Shown here: positions 1 to 6,241 of the stretch, in pieces
How positions within the stretch are numbered: position 1 is the first letter of the stretch
Layout: the number at the start of each line of letters is the position of its first letter
From: Candidatus Saccharimonadota bacterium
GTDB taxonomy: Bacteria; Patescibacteriota; Saccharimonadia; Saccharimonadales; Saccharimonadaceae
NCBI GenBank assembly: GCA_900556355.1
Contig: UNSP01000007.1
Coordinates: forward strand, 1 to 9,655
Reading direction: 5' to 3'
Length of the DNA stretch: 9,655 bases
Notes under the pieces: generated by a model
Seen by the model: only the letters and a program-made list of their open reading frames with translations
The model's database searches: none
Told to the model about the DNA's origin: nothing
Translations under genes and position numbers: made by a program

Positions 1-2126
1 ACGACGCCAACAAGCGTCCGCAGTCAAAGAAAAGTAACAATGCAGTTTTGAATAGCACAACTACTCGCAAGGGTGAGGTTTTTAGAGCTCAGCGACGAAC
101 GAGCGAGAACGTTAATCTCAGGGCTTCACAGCACTTGATTGATATTCCTGTAAATAAGTCGGTTTATAACGGATATGGCGGTGAGCAATTTAGTGCCAAA
201 ATGCAACCAAAACCTGTTCGCGGCGGTCAGCCGAAACTTCGGATTATTCCGATTGGCGGTGTGGGCGAAATGGGAATTGGTAAGAATATGAACGCCATCG
301 AATATGATGATGAGATTATCATCGTAGATATGGGTTTCCTGTTTCCGGGCAGTGATTATCCCGGCATCAATTACATCACGCCAGATATTACTTGGCTGGA
401 AGAGAATAAGCATAAAATTAAGGCACACGTATTTACGCACGGACACCTTGATCACATTGGTTCGTTCCGTCATTTTATTCATCGCATTCCAGCGCCAGTT
501 TATGGCTCTAAGTTTACGATTGGCATGCTTGATCGAACGATGGACGATTCAGAAGTGGATTTCAAGCCGGATTATCGAGTGATGGATCCGCTGAGTCACG
601 AAATTGTTCAAGTTTCTAAGCATTTTTCAATCGAGTTGGTGCGAGTTAACCACTCAATTCCTGATTCTACGGCGGTGATTATTCGAACTCCAATGGGTGT
701 GATCGTCGATTCTGGTGACTGGCGATTTGAGGAAAGTCCAGTTGATGGTCAGAAGTTTGACCTTGAGCGACTGACTGAAGTTGCTTCAAAAGAAGGCATT
801 TTGATGTTTATGAACGAGTCGACTAACTGTGAGTCGGCTGGTACGCATACGCACACAGAGTTTGATATTCAGTATTCCATCGGTCAGGTGATGGACAAGT
901 TTAGTAATAGTCGAGTAATTTTGAGTTGTTTCTCATCGCAGGTGCATCGCTTGCAATTAATTTTGGAAGAGGCGCATAAGCACGGACGCAAGGTGGCGTT
1001 TGCTGGATTCTCGATGATTCAAAACCTGGAAGTGGCGTTGCGTTCGGGGACGATTAAGATTCCTAAAGACACCATCATGAAGATGGAAGATATTGTTAAA
1101 TTACCAGATAGTCAAATTGCTGTAGTCTGTACTGGCTCGCAGGGTGAGTTTAATGCTGTCTTAAATCGCATGGCGACGGGCGCTCATAAATATATGAAGA
1201 TTAAGGGCTCGGATGTTGTGGTATTTAGCTCAAATCCAATTCCTGGCAATGAGAAAAGTGTGGTGCGAACGGTTGACGGTCTGATGCGTGAGGGTTCTGA
1301 TGTTATTCAGAATGGTAAAACCCACTTAACAGGTGTCGGTCCGCTGCACTTGTCGGGTCATGGATATTATGACGATCATGTCAAGTTGATTAACGCGCTT
1401 AACCCAACTTATTACATGCCAATTCACGGTGAATTTCATATGTTGGTGCATAATGCTAGATTGGCGGAAAAGGAATGTGGAATTCCTCGTAAGAATATTT
1501 TTGTGTGCGATGCTGGAGATATTATTGAAATTGATATTGAAAGGCAAGCAAAGAAGGCTGGGCGAATTCATGTTGGCGGTGTGATGTATGATGACACTGG
1601 CGCGATTGTCTCTGAGGTTGTGCTGAAAGACCGTATTCACATGTCGCAAGAGGGAATGTTTGTTGTGGTGCTGACTGTACAGCGTGGCACGGGACGACTA
1701 TTGACTAGTCCAGACATTATTTCTCGCGGATTTATTTACTTGCGTGACTCTGAAGAATTGATGAATATGATTCGCCAATACTTGAAGCAAAAAGCGGCAC
1801 GTAGTTTTTCTGGCAAATATGATTTGGATGTGATCAAAAAAGAAATTAAAGATGAGATTACGCATATATTGTACGATCAGACTCGCCGAACACCAATTGT
1901 TATTCCGGTGATTAACGAAGTTGGTGGATTGAAGTCTGTAAAGTCGGAAGCTACGTCAGCTCATTCTGCTACAAAATCGCCAACGCGCGGTAAGAGACCC
2001 GCCTCGGGCGAGTCAAAAATGACTCTTCCAACTGCGCCGCGTCGTCGTTTTCCTCAACGCCAAGTACCAGATACGGAAGCGAATGACACAAAAGCCAGAG
2101 AGCGACAGAATACGCGCCCGTACTAG
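1..2126 (+). CDS. rnj: Ribonuclease J (metallo-beta-lactamase/beta-CASP), 5'-truncated by window edge
   Basis: This is an RNase J family endo-/5'-3' exoribonuclease for cytoplasmic mRNA decay and rRNA maturation. The frame (first full codon at base 3) is open to the left edge, so the true start lies outside. A TTG at 48 is the first possible internal start but has no Shine-Dalgarno. Numbering from that TTG, the metallo-beta-lactamase motif HGHLDH is at residues 131-136, His202 lies in NHSIPDS and Asp224 in DSGDWRF. The beta-CASP motifs SGHG (His438) and IHGEF (His460) follow. All expected zinc ligands are present. At 692+ residues it is longer than Bacillus RNase J1 (about 555): a basic, polar N-terminal stretch of 60 or more residues and a K/R/S/T/P-rich tail of about 65 residues flank the core and look disordered. 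The usual DSTN motif reads ESTN (Glu257). A nuclease-J gene next to an ftsK/spoIIIE gene is also seen in Firmicutes and Actinobacteria. The stop is TAG. Family call is very secure; endo/exo preference is not readable. Confidence 0.96.
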   Translation, partial: DANKRPQSKKSNNAVLNSTTTRKGEVFRAQRRTSENVNLRASQHLIDIPVNKSVYNGYGGEQFSAKMQPKPVRGGQPKLRIIPIGGVGEMGIGKNMNAIEYDDEIIIVDMGFLFPGSDYPGINYITPDITWLEENKHKIKAHVFTHGHLDHIGSFRHFIHRIPAPVYGSKFTIGMLDRTMDDSEVDFKPDYRVMDPLSHEIVQVSKHFSIELVRVNHSIPDSTAVIIRTPMGVIVDSGDWRFEESPVDGQKFDLERLTEVASKEGILMFMNESTNCESAGTHTHTEFDIQYSIGQVMDKFSNSRVILSCFSSQVHRLQLILEEAHKHGRKVAFAGFSMIQNLEVALRSGTIKIPKDTIMKMEDIVKLPDSQIAVVCTGSQGEFNAVLNRMATGAHKYMKIKGSDVVVFSSNPIPGNEKSVVRTVDGLMREGSDVIQNGKTHLTGVGPLHLSGHGYYDDHVKLINALNPTYYMPIHGEFHMLVHNARLAEKECGIPRKNIFVCDAGDIIEIDIERQAKKAGRIHVGGVMYDDTGAIVSEVVLKDRIHMSQEGMFVVVLTVQRGTGRLLTSPDIISRGFIYLRDSEELMNMIRQYLKQKAARSFSGKYDLDVIKKEIKDEITHILYDQTRRTPIVIPVINEVGGLKSVKSEATSAHSATKSPTRGKRPASGESKMTLPTAPRRRFPQRQVPDTEANDTKARERQNTRPY

Positions 2127-2135
2127 GGTTCTAGA

Positions 2136-2164
2136 TTGATTTTAATGGTGAATTATGCTATAAT
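2136..2164 (+). promoter_or_regulatory. Candidate distal promoter (P1) of ftsK
   Basis: A -35 like TTGATT (2136-2141) is followed after 17 nt by a perfect TATAAT (2159-2164). A TG one base upstream of the -10 (2156-2157) makes it an extended -10. Predicted transcription would start near 2171, giving a leader of about 60 nt that includes the inverted repeat at 2181-2212. It lies just after the RNase J stop codon and reads toward ftsK. Seen in sequence; activity is inferred. Confidence 0.65.
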
Positions 2165-2180
2165 ACTAAGCGTATTAAGT

Positions 2181-2212
2181 TGATTTTACATCTGTTAATA
2201 AGTGTAAAATCA
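2181..2212. repeat. Perfect 10-bp inverted repeat in ftsK upstream region
   Basis: TGATTTTACA (2181-2190) and its exact reverse complement TGTAAAATCA (2203-2212) flank a 12-nt spacer. The repeat lies downstream of the predicted P1 start and covers the -35/spacer region of the proximal -10 at 2216. It could be an operator or a weak AT-rich hairpin in the P1 transcript. It is unlikely to be an intrinsic terminator because no T-run follows and the stem is AT-rich. Confidence 0.6.
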
Positions 2213-2213
2213 G

Positions 2214-2221
2214 TGTATAAT
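2214..2221 (+). promoter_or_regulatory. Candidate proximal promoter (P2) of ftsK, near-leaderless
   Basis: A perfect TATAAT (2216-2221) directly preceded by TG lies 10 nt upstream of the ftsK ATG at 2232. Transcription from it would start about 3-5 nt before the ATG, leaving no room for a Shine-Dalgarno, and none is present. No convincing -35 exists: the best is TTAATA at 2195, with a short 15-nt spacer. The -10 match is clear; a leaderless transcript is inferred. Confidence 0.5.
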
Positions 2222-2231
2222 AAAAACGATT

Positions 2232-4445
2232 ATGGCAAAAAAACGAAAGAGCACGAAAAAATCCGCACCAGCCAAGCCGCAACATAGTTTGCCGGCGGGT
2301 TTTTGGTCGCAAGTTGGCGCGGTGATGCTTATTCTTTTGTCGCTACTACTCGTCGTGTCGTGGTTTGGCGTCGGTGGTCCGGTTTTACAATGGATTGATA
2401 TGGCAACCGTAAAAACTATTGGTTACACCGCGTACGCCTTGCCGATATTGCTGATTTATTTGGCGGTTGAGACTTTCCGAGCGGAAGAGAATCAATTGCC
2501 CGCAGTGGTGAAATTTGCGGCAATTCTGGAAATTGTGTGGTTTTCTGGATTGTTTGGGTTAATGAAGACGTCTTCGCATCCGAATTCTGGTGGATTTGTG
2601 GGCGACATATTAAACACGGCAACCTTGAAAATGGTAGATTCGGCAATTGCGGTGATTATTTATCTGGTTTTGGCGTTTATAACAGTTTTATTTATTACTC
2701 AAACGTCACCGTTTACGGTTTTCAGTAAACTTTGGGAGATGATTAAGAGCAATACCAAGGAGGACGATGATAATCGTTCTGTTATGAAGAAGGCATCAAT
2801 TGCTCAGCCGGCAGAAGAAGAGAAAAAGACTGACCTGGGAGAAATTAAGCTAAATGCTGGTGTGCCAATAATTGATACAGCCAAAGAGAAAAAGAGTCTA
2901 TTGAAGAAAGTAGATAAGCCGGAAAAGGTCAATGAAGAACAGGCTTTGGTGGCAACTCGTGATCCGAATTGGGAAGCGCCAAGCTTGGATCTATTAGAGA
3001 AGAACGAAAGCGGTGCTGATGCTGGAGATACGCGCCAGAACGCCCAAATAATTCACGATACGCTGGCTGAATTTAATATTGAGGCGGCGATGGGCGACAT
3101 TAATGTTGGTCCAAAAGTCACGCAATACACCCTAAGACCACCAAGTGGGGTTAAATTGACGCGAATTACGGCGCTGGAAACTAACATTGCGCTTAATTTG
3201 GCGGCACAAAGTTTAAGGATTGAGGCGCCAATTCCTGGTCAGCGAGCGGTTGGTATTGAAGTGCCTAACCGCAAGGCTGCTGAAGTTCGCCTACGAAGTA
3301 CGTTGTCGTCGAAACAGTGGGCTGCTGCTCGTGATCCTTTGAGTTTTGGAATTGGTAAAGATATATCTGGTCAAGTTGTTGTGGGCGAGCTGGGGAAGAT
3401 GCCGCATTTGTTGATTGCTGGACAAACGGGTTCTGGTAAGTCTGTGATGATTAATACTTTGCTGTGTAGCTTGCTGTATCGCAATAGTCCGAGTGATATG
3501 AAGTTGATTCTGGTTGACCCGAAGCAAGTTGAAATGGCGCCGTATGCTGATATTCCGCACCTTCTTACGCCGGTGATCAATGAACCAGAGAAGACCATTT
3601 CAGCCTTGAAGTGGGCGGTGAATGAGATGGAGCGACGCTACAAATTATTGGCGGGGGAGAAAATCCGTAACATTAAGGAATACAACAAGAGGCTGCAGTC
3701 GCGCGCTAAGAAGATTGCGATTGCTGATGAAAATGGCAATGTTCAGGAGCATGAAGATGGATCGATGCCGTATATTGTGATTGTGGTGGATGAGATGTCT
3801 GATCTTATGATGATGGCTAAAAAGGATGTTGAGACATTAATTGTTCGATTGGCGCAGAAATCGCGAGCGGTTGGCATTCACTTGGTATTGGCAACTCAGC
3901 GTCCTAGCGTAAACGTGATTACTGGTTTGATTAAGGCGAACGTTCCAGCGCGAATTGCCTTTACGGTGGCTAGCCAGGTTGACAGTATAACAATTCTAGA
4001 CCAATCTGGTGCTGAAAAGCTATTAGGTCAGGGTGACATGCTATTTTACGTAACAAGTATGAGCAAGCCAAAACGTATTCAGGGTGCCTGGGTGACAGAT
4101 GATGAGGTGAATAAAATTGCCGATCATTTGCGTATGCAGATGGCTCCGCAGTACAACGACGAAGTGGTGGCTCAGCCAGTTCAATTGGATGGCAAGGGTG
4201 GCGTCGTGATGGACTTATCTGAAGGTGGCGACGATAAGTTTAAGGACGCGGTTCGTGTGGTGGTCGAACGACGCAAGGCCTCAACAAGTATGCTGCAAAC
4301 GCGCCTGGGAATTGGTTATCAGCGAGCAGCGCGAATTATTGAAGAGATGGAAGAGCGGGGAATCATTGGTCCGCAGAATGGTTCAAAGCCGCGCGAAGTT
4401 TTGATTTCTAGTCCAGAAGAGCTTGATGAATTGCTGGCGGAATAG
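2232..4445 (+). CDS. ftsK: FtsK/SpoIIIE family DNA translocase
   Basis: This membrane-anchored, ATP-driven double-strand DNA pump clears and segregates chromosome termini at the division septum. The protein has 737 residues. A Lys-rich N-terminus precedes four hydrophobic segments (about 28-50, 62-80, 91-111 and 134-157). A charged linker of about 90 residues follows, shorter than in E. coli FtsK and closer to SpoIIIE. The motor domain has Walker A GQTGSGKS (397-404), Walker B IVIVVDE (Asp520, Glu521) and ATQRPS. The C-terminal 65 residues form the winged-helix gamma domain that reads oriented DNA motifs (QTRLGIGYQRAARIIEEME). Two departures are seen: a slightly long polar insertion just before Walker B, and DSITILD where remembered family members have DSRTILD (Ile586 for Arg). 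The ATG at 2232 is chosen because the basic N-terminus is intact and promoter P2 abuts it; there is no Shine-Dalgarno. The stop is TAG. FtsK versus SpoIIIE naming is arbitrary here. Confidence 0.97.
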   Translation: MAKKRKSTKKSAPAKPQHSLPAGFWSQVGAVMLILLSLLLVVSWFGVGGPVLQWIDMATVKTIGYTAYALPILLIYLAVETFRAEENQLPAVVKFAAILEIVWFSGLFGLMKTSSHPNSGGFVGDILNTATLKMVDSAIAVIIYLVLAFITVLFITQTSPFTVFSKLWEMIKSNTKEDDDNRSVMKKASIAQPAEEEKKTDLGEIKLNAGVPIIDTAKEKKSLLKKVDKPEKVNEEQALVATRDPNWEAPSLDLLEKNESGADAGDTRQNAQIIHDTLAEFNIEAAMGDINVGPKVTQYTLRPPSGVKLTRITALETNIALNLAAQSLRIEAPIPGQRAVGIEVPNRKAAEVRLRSTLSSKQWAAARDPLSFGIGKDISGQVVVGELGKMPHLLIAGQTGSGKSVMINTLLCSLLYRNSPSDMKLILVDPKQVEMAPYADIPHLLTPVINEPEKTISALKWAVNEMERRYKLLAGEKIRNIKEYNKRLQSRAKKIAIADENGNVQEHEDGSMPYIVIVVDEMSDLMMMAKKDVETLIVRLAQKSRAVGIHLVLATQRPSVNVITGLIKANVPARIAFTVASQVDSITILDQSGAEKLLGQGDMLFYVTSMSKPKRIQGAWVTDDEVNKIADHLRMQMAPQYNDEVVAQPVQLDGKGGVVMDLSEGGDDKFKDAVRVVVERRKASTSMLQTRLGIGYQRAARIIEEMEERGIIGPQNGSKPREVLISSPEELDELLAE

Positions 4446-4511
4446 CAATTGCTACGATTTATCAGTAGTGAGATTGGCAATATAAGTCATTTAGTGATAT
4501 AATAGCAATTG
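4441..4511. repeat. 11-bp direct repeat pair, 60 bp apart, flanking the rpsF promoter
   Basis: AATAGCAATTG occurs at 4441-4451, spanning the ftsK stop, and again at 4501-4511, overlapping the rpsF -10 and predicted start site. The period is exactly 60 bp. The first copy is part of a perfect 12-bp palindrome, TAGCAATTGCTA (4443-4454); the second copy is only half of it. The pair may be an operator pair or chance in AT-rich DNA. Confidence 0.45.
4474..4503 (+). promoter_or_regulatory. Promoter of the rpsF-ssb-rpsR operon
   Basis: TTGGCA (4474-4479, 5 of 6 to consensus), an 18-nt spacer and TATAAT (4498-4503) form a strong sigma70-type promoter. The -10 is extended as TGATATAAT, the same nine bases seen at both divergent promoters near 8041-8071. 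Predicted start is near 4510, giving a leader of about 65 nt that contains the candidate S6:S18 element. Confidence 0.75.
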
Positions 4512-4514
4512 AAT

Positions 4515-4556
4515 ATTAACCTAAGCTTACGTGAGACAGCGTAAGCATCCGTAAAT
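4515..4556 (+). promoter_or_regulatory. Candidate S6:S18 ribosomal-protein leader (rpsF leader)
   Basis: Hairpin GCTTACG (4525-4531) / CGTAAGC (4540-4546) has a 7-bp perfect stem and an 8-nt loop. Immediately 3' lies ATCCG, with CCG at 4549-4551. A possible outer helix pairs ATTAAC (4515-4520) with GTAAAT (4551-4556), with one mismatch. A CCG trinucleotide in an asymmetric loop below a hairpin, upstream of rpsF, is the known signature of the element bound by the S6:S18 complex to repress its own operon. Position, hairpin and CCG fit. The outer helix is weak, so this is a candidate rather than a firm call. Confidence 0.5.
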
Positions 4557-4563
4557 GGATTCC

Positions 4564-4571
4564 AGAGGAGG
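4564..4571 (+). promoter_or_regulatory. Strong Shine-Dalgarno of rpsF (decides the start)
   Basis: AGAGGAGG ends 4 nt before the ATG at 4576. An in-frame ATG at 4555 would add seven residues (MDSRGGN), but it lies upstream of this site and within the leader structure. The bS6 family begins with a sequence like MNEYELT, so 4576 is the start. Confidence 0.9.
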
Positions 4572-4575
4572 AAAC

Positions 4576-4929
4576 ATGAACGAATACGAACTAACTGTTC
4601 TTATTCACCCGGATTTAGAGGCTAATCTAGATTCAGCGTTGGATAAGGTACGTGGTTTAATCACTACTAACGGTGGTGAAATTACCAAAGAAGAAAACTG
4701 GGGCAAGAAAAAATTGGCCTACACAATCAAGCGTGAAGATTTTGCAGTTTACGTTTGCTTTGAGGTTAAATTGCCAGCACCAGCTTTGTTGAAGATTTCA
4801 AACACACTTAATATTACCGACGAAGTTTTGCGTTACCTATTGGTAAAAACTGATGAAAAAACTCGTCAAGCATTAAGCGAGCAAAAAGCACGCAACGAAG
4901 AATCTGATTCAAGCGAATCAAGTAAATAA
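4576..4929 (+). CDS. rpsF: Small ribosomal subunit protein bS6
   Basis: bS6 binds the 30S platform as a heterodimer with bS18. The 117-residue protein opens with MNEYELTVLIHPDL, matching the family's first beta strand. It continues through GGEITKEENWGKKKLAYTIKRE, the conserved W-G-K-L-A-Y-I block, to DEVLRYLLVKTDE. An acidic/serine tail of about 20 residues ends the protein; such tails are common and variable in bS6. It is the first gene of a three-gene operon with ssb and rpsR, the order classic in Bacillus. Expression is probably controlled by the promoter at 4474-4503 and by feedback through the candidate S6:S18 leader. The stop is TAA and the gap to ssb is 35 nt. Confidence 0.97.
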   Translation: MNEYELTVLIHPDLEANLDSALDKVRGLITTNGGEITKEENWGKKKLAYTIKREDFAVYVCFEVKLPAPALLKISNTLNITDEVLRYLLVKTDEKTRQALSEQKARNEESDSSESSK

Positions 4930-4964
4930 GCCTAACTGCCGTAAGGTAAAAGAGGGGATAGAAT

Positions 4965-5387
4965 ATGGCACGAAGTATCAATCAAGTGATTTTGTTAGGT
5001 AGATTGACACGCGATCCAGAACAGCGGACAACTGCTTCTGGCAAGAATGTAGTTAGTTTCAGCATTGCTGTTGATCGACAATCTCAAGACGATCAGGCTG
5101 ACTTTTTTAATATCACAGCCTGGGATAAACTTGGTGATTTGGTAATGCAATATCTAAGCAAAGGTCGTCGGGTTTTGATCCAAGGACGACTACGACAGGA
5201 TAGCTGGGAAGATAAGGATACCGGTAAAAGACAGAGTCGAATTGAAGTTACTGCTTCGGATGTAACGTTCTTAGACGGTCCAAGCGGCGACAATTCAGGC
5301 TCTGCAGCACCAAAGACTACTAAAAAAGAGGAAGTCGTAACGGAAATTGACGATAAGCCAATTGACCTAAGCGAAATTCCATTCTAA
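4965..5387 (+). CDS. ssb: Single-stranded DNA-binding protein SSB
   Basis: SSB coats single-stranded DNA during replication, repair and recombination, normally as a homotetramer. The 140-residue protein has one OB fold over about residues 1-105. Visible motifs are [15 protein letters not shown] at the start, [38 protein letters not shown] and [15 protein letters not shown] polar, acidic linker leads to the C-terminal tip DLSEIPF, the acidic-plus-IPF tail that recruits partner proteins in other bacteria. It is shorter than E. coli SSB (178) because of the short linker. The Shine-Dalgarno GAGGGGA (4952-4958) precedes the ATG. Tandem stops TAATAA (5385-5390) end it, and the second stop overlaps the rpsR Shine-Dalgarno. 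Lying between rpsF and rpsR ties SSB supply to ribosomal protein expression. Confidence 0.97.
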   Translation: MARSINQVILLGRLTRDPEQRTTASGKNVVSFSIAVDRQSQDDQADFFNITAWDKLGDLVMQYLSKGRRVLIQGRLRQDSWEDKDTGKRQSRIEVTASDVTFLDGPSGDNSGSAAPKTTKKEEVVTEIDDKPIDLSEIPF

Positions 5388-5400
5388 TAAGGAGATTAAA

Positions 5401-5598
5401 ATGGCACAATTGAAGAAAAATCCACCGATTATTTTTGACTATAAAGATGTAAAAACTTTGCAACGTTACATCAATGTTTACGGTCAAATCGAGCCAATCA
5501 GCAAGACTGGTTTGAGCGAAAAGCAACAGCGAAGCTTGGCAGTAGCAATTAAGCGTGCTCGCCACTTGGCTTTGTTGCCATTTGTCAGCAGCAACTAG
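5401..5598 (+). CDS. rpsR: Small ribosomal subunit protein bS18
   Basis: bS18 pairs with bS6 on the 30S platform. This 65-residue form is short: it lacks the basic and sometimes Cys-containing N-terminal arm of about 10-15 residues found in many bacteria, and it has no cysteine. The core is intact: [18 protein letters not shown], then [20 protein letters not shown], the family signature. The loop usually reading PSRITG or PRRITG is PISKTG here, so the arginine is lost with a lysine shifted by one. The Shine-Dalgarno AAGGAG (5389-5394) lies 6 nt before the ATG and overlaps the tandem ssb stop, so translation is probably coupled to ssb. No rplI follows, unlike the proteobacterial operon. The stop is TAG. 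Confidence 0.96.
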   Translation: MAQLKKNPPIIFDYKDVKTLQRYINVYGQIEPISKTGLSEKQQRSLAVAIKRARHLALLPFVSSN

Positions 5599-5613
5599 GA
5601 ACGTTTAAAACGC

Positions 5614-5657
5614 AATATCTCGTTGCTATTACATATTCGGCAGCGAGATATTTTATT
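5614..5657 (+). terminator. Candidate intrinsic terminator/attenuator between rpsR and efp
   Basis: AATATCTCGTTGC (5614-5626) pairs with GCAGCGAGATATT (5640-5652) in a 13-bp stem with one G-U pair, around a 13-nt loop. T-rich TTTTATT (5651-5657) follows. The stem's outer half is AT-rich, the loop is long and the T-run is broken by an A, so termination may be partial. The efp Shine-Dalgarno begins only a few bases later. The only candidate efp promoters I see are weak (TTTAAA at 5604 with TATTAC at 5627; TTGCTA at 5623 with GATATT at 5647). Partial read-through into efp is therefore plausible. Confidence 0.6.
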
Positions 5658-5671
5658 GGAAAGGAGAAAAT

Positions 5672-6232
5672 ATGTATCAGCCAACTGATTTGAAAAAAGG
5701 CGTAGTTTGTCAAATTGACGGTAAGCCATATCGCGTCGTAGAATATGGCCAAAAAGTTATGGGTCGTGGCGGTTCGATTGTTAACGTGAAATTGAAAAAC
5801 CTAATTGACGGAAGTGTTATTCCAAAGACTTTCAAGGGGCAAGAGCGAATCGAAGCTGCGGAAGTAAATAATAAAACTGCGCAATATTTGTATAACGACG
5901 GCGACAAGTTCTATTTCATGGACCCGACTAGCTTTGAGCAATTTGAGCTGGCTGCGGAAATCGTGGACGATGCCAGTAAATACCTGAAAGAAGGCGATGA
6001 ATTAAGCCTTCAATTCTTCGACGGTCGAGTGATCAACGTTGAACTACCAAAGAATAAATACCTGGAAGTTACTTACACGGAAGATGTAGTTAAGGGCGAT
6101 ACGACTTCATCTGTGCTAAAAGACGCTACTTTGGAGACGGGGCTAGTTGTCAAAGTTCCAGCGTTTATCAAGCAGGGCGATATTATTAGCGTTGACACAT
6201 CCACTGGTGAATATCGCGAGCGAAAGAAATAG
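5672..6232 (+). CDS. efp: Translation elongation factor P
   Basis: EF-P enters the ribosomal E site and speeds peptide bonds at consecutive prolines. The 186-residue length is standard, with three beta-barrel domains: the KOW-like domain I (about 1-63), then OB domains II (64-127) and III (128-186), ending in DTSTGEYRERKK, close to the family's terminal motif. The domain I loop reads VMGRGGSI and puts Arg32 at the tip, where E. coli has the modified Lys34. In Pseudomonas an Arg at this place is rhamnosylated by EarP. So lysylation by EpmA is not expected; what modification, if any, occurs is unknown from this window. The Shine-Dalgarno AAAGGAG (5660-5666) is 5 nt from the ATG. The gene follows the rpsR hairpin and is 9 nt from tlyA, so the two likely share a transcript. 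The stop is TAG. Confidence 0.97.
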   Translation: MYQPTDLKKGVVCQIDGKPYRVVEYGQKVMGRGGSIVNVKLKNLIDGSVIPKTFKGQERIEAAEVNNKTAQYLYNDGDKFYFMDPTSFEQFELAAEIVDDASKYLKEGDELSLQFFDGRVINVELPKNKYLEVTYTEDVVKGDTTSSVLKDATLETGLVVKVPAFIKQGDIISVDTSTGEYRERKK

Positions 6233-6241
6233 CCATATTTA

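Noticed and set aside
48..50. TTG as the start of RNase J
   Set aside because: The frame is open to the left edge with the same basic, polar composition, and no Shine-Dalgarno precedes the TTG. It is more likely an internal Leu codon of a truncated gene.
126..482. Minus-strand open frame opposite RNase J, and similar antisense frames at 1326-1649, 3291-3598, 5320-5565, 6431-6718, 8400-8588, 8850-9071 and 9396-9584
   Set aside because: They overlap secure genes or the continuous secreted-protein frame, have no recognisable motifs and no ribosome site, and look like shadows of the real coding strand.
2181..2212. Inverted repeat as an intrinsic terminator of RNase J
   Set aside because: The stem is AT-rich, the spacer is 12 nt and no T-run follows; it lies between two promoter-like elements, so an operator or leader hairpin fits better.
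4443..4454. Palindrome TAGCAATTGCTA as an ftsK terminator
   Set aside because: It has no loop and no T-tract and includes the stop codon; it is too short to terminate transcription.
4555..4575. Upstream in-frame ATG adding seven residues to bS6
   Set aside because: It lies before the strong AGAGGAGG site and inside the leader structure; the family N-terminus begins at the ATG at 4576.
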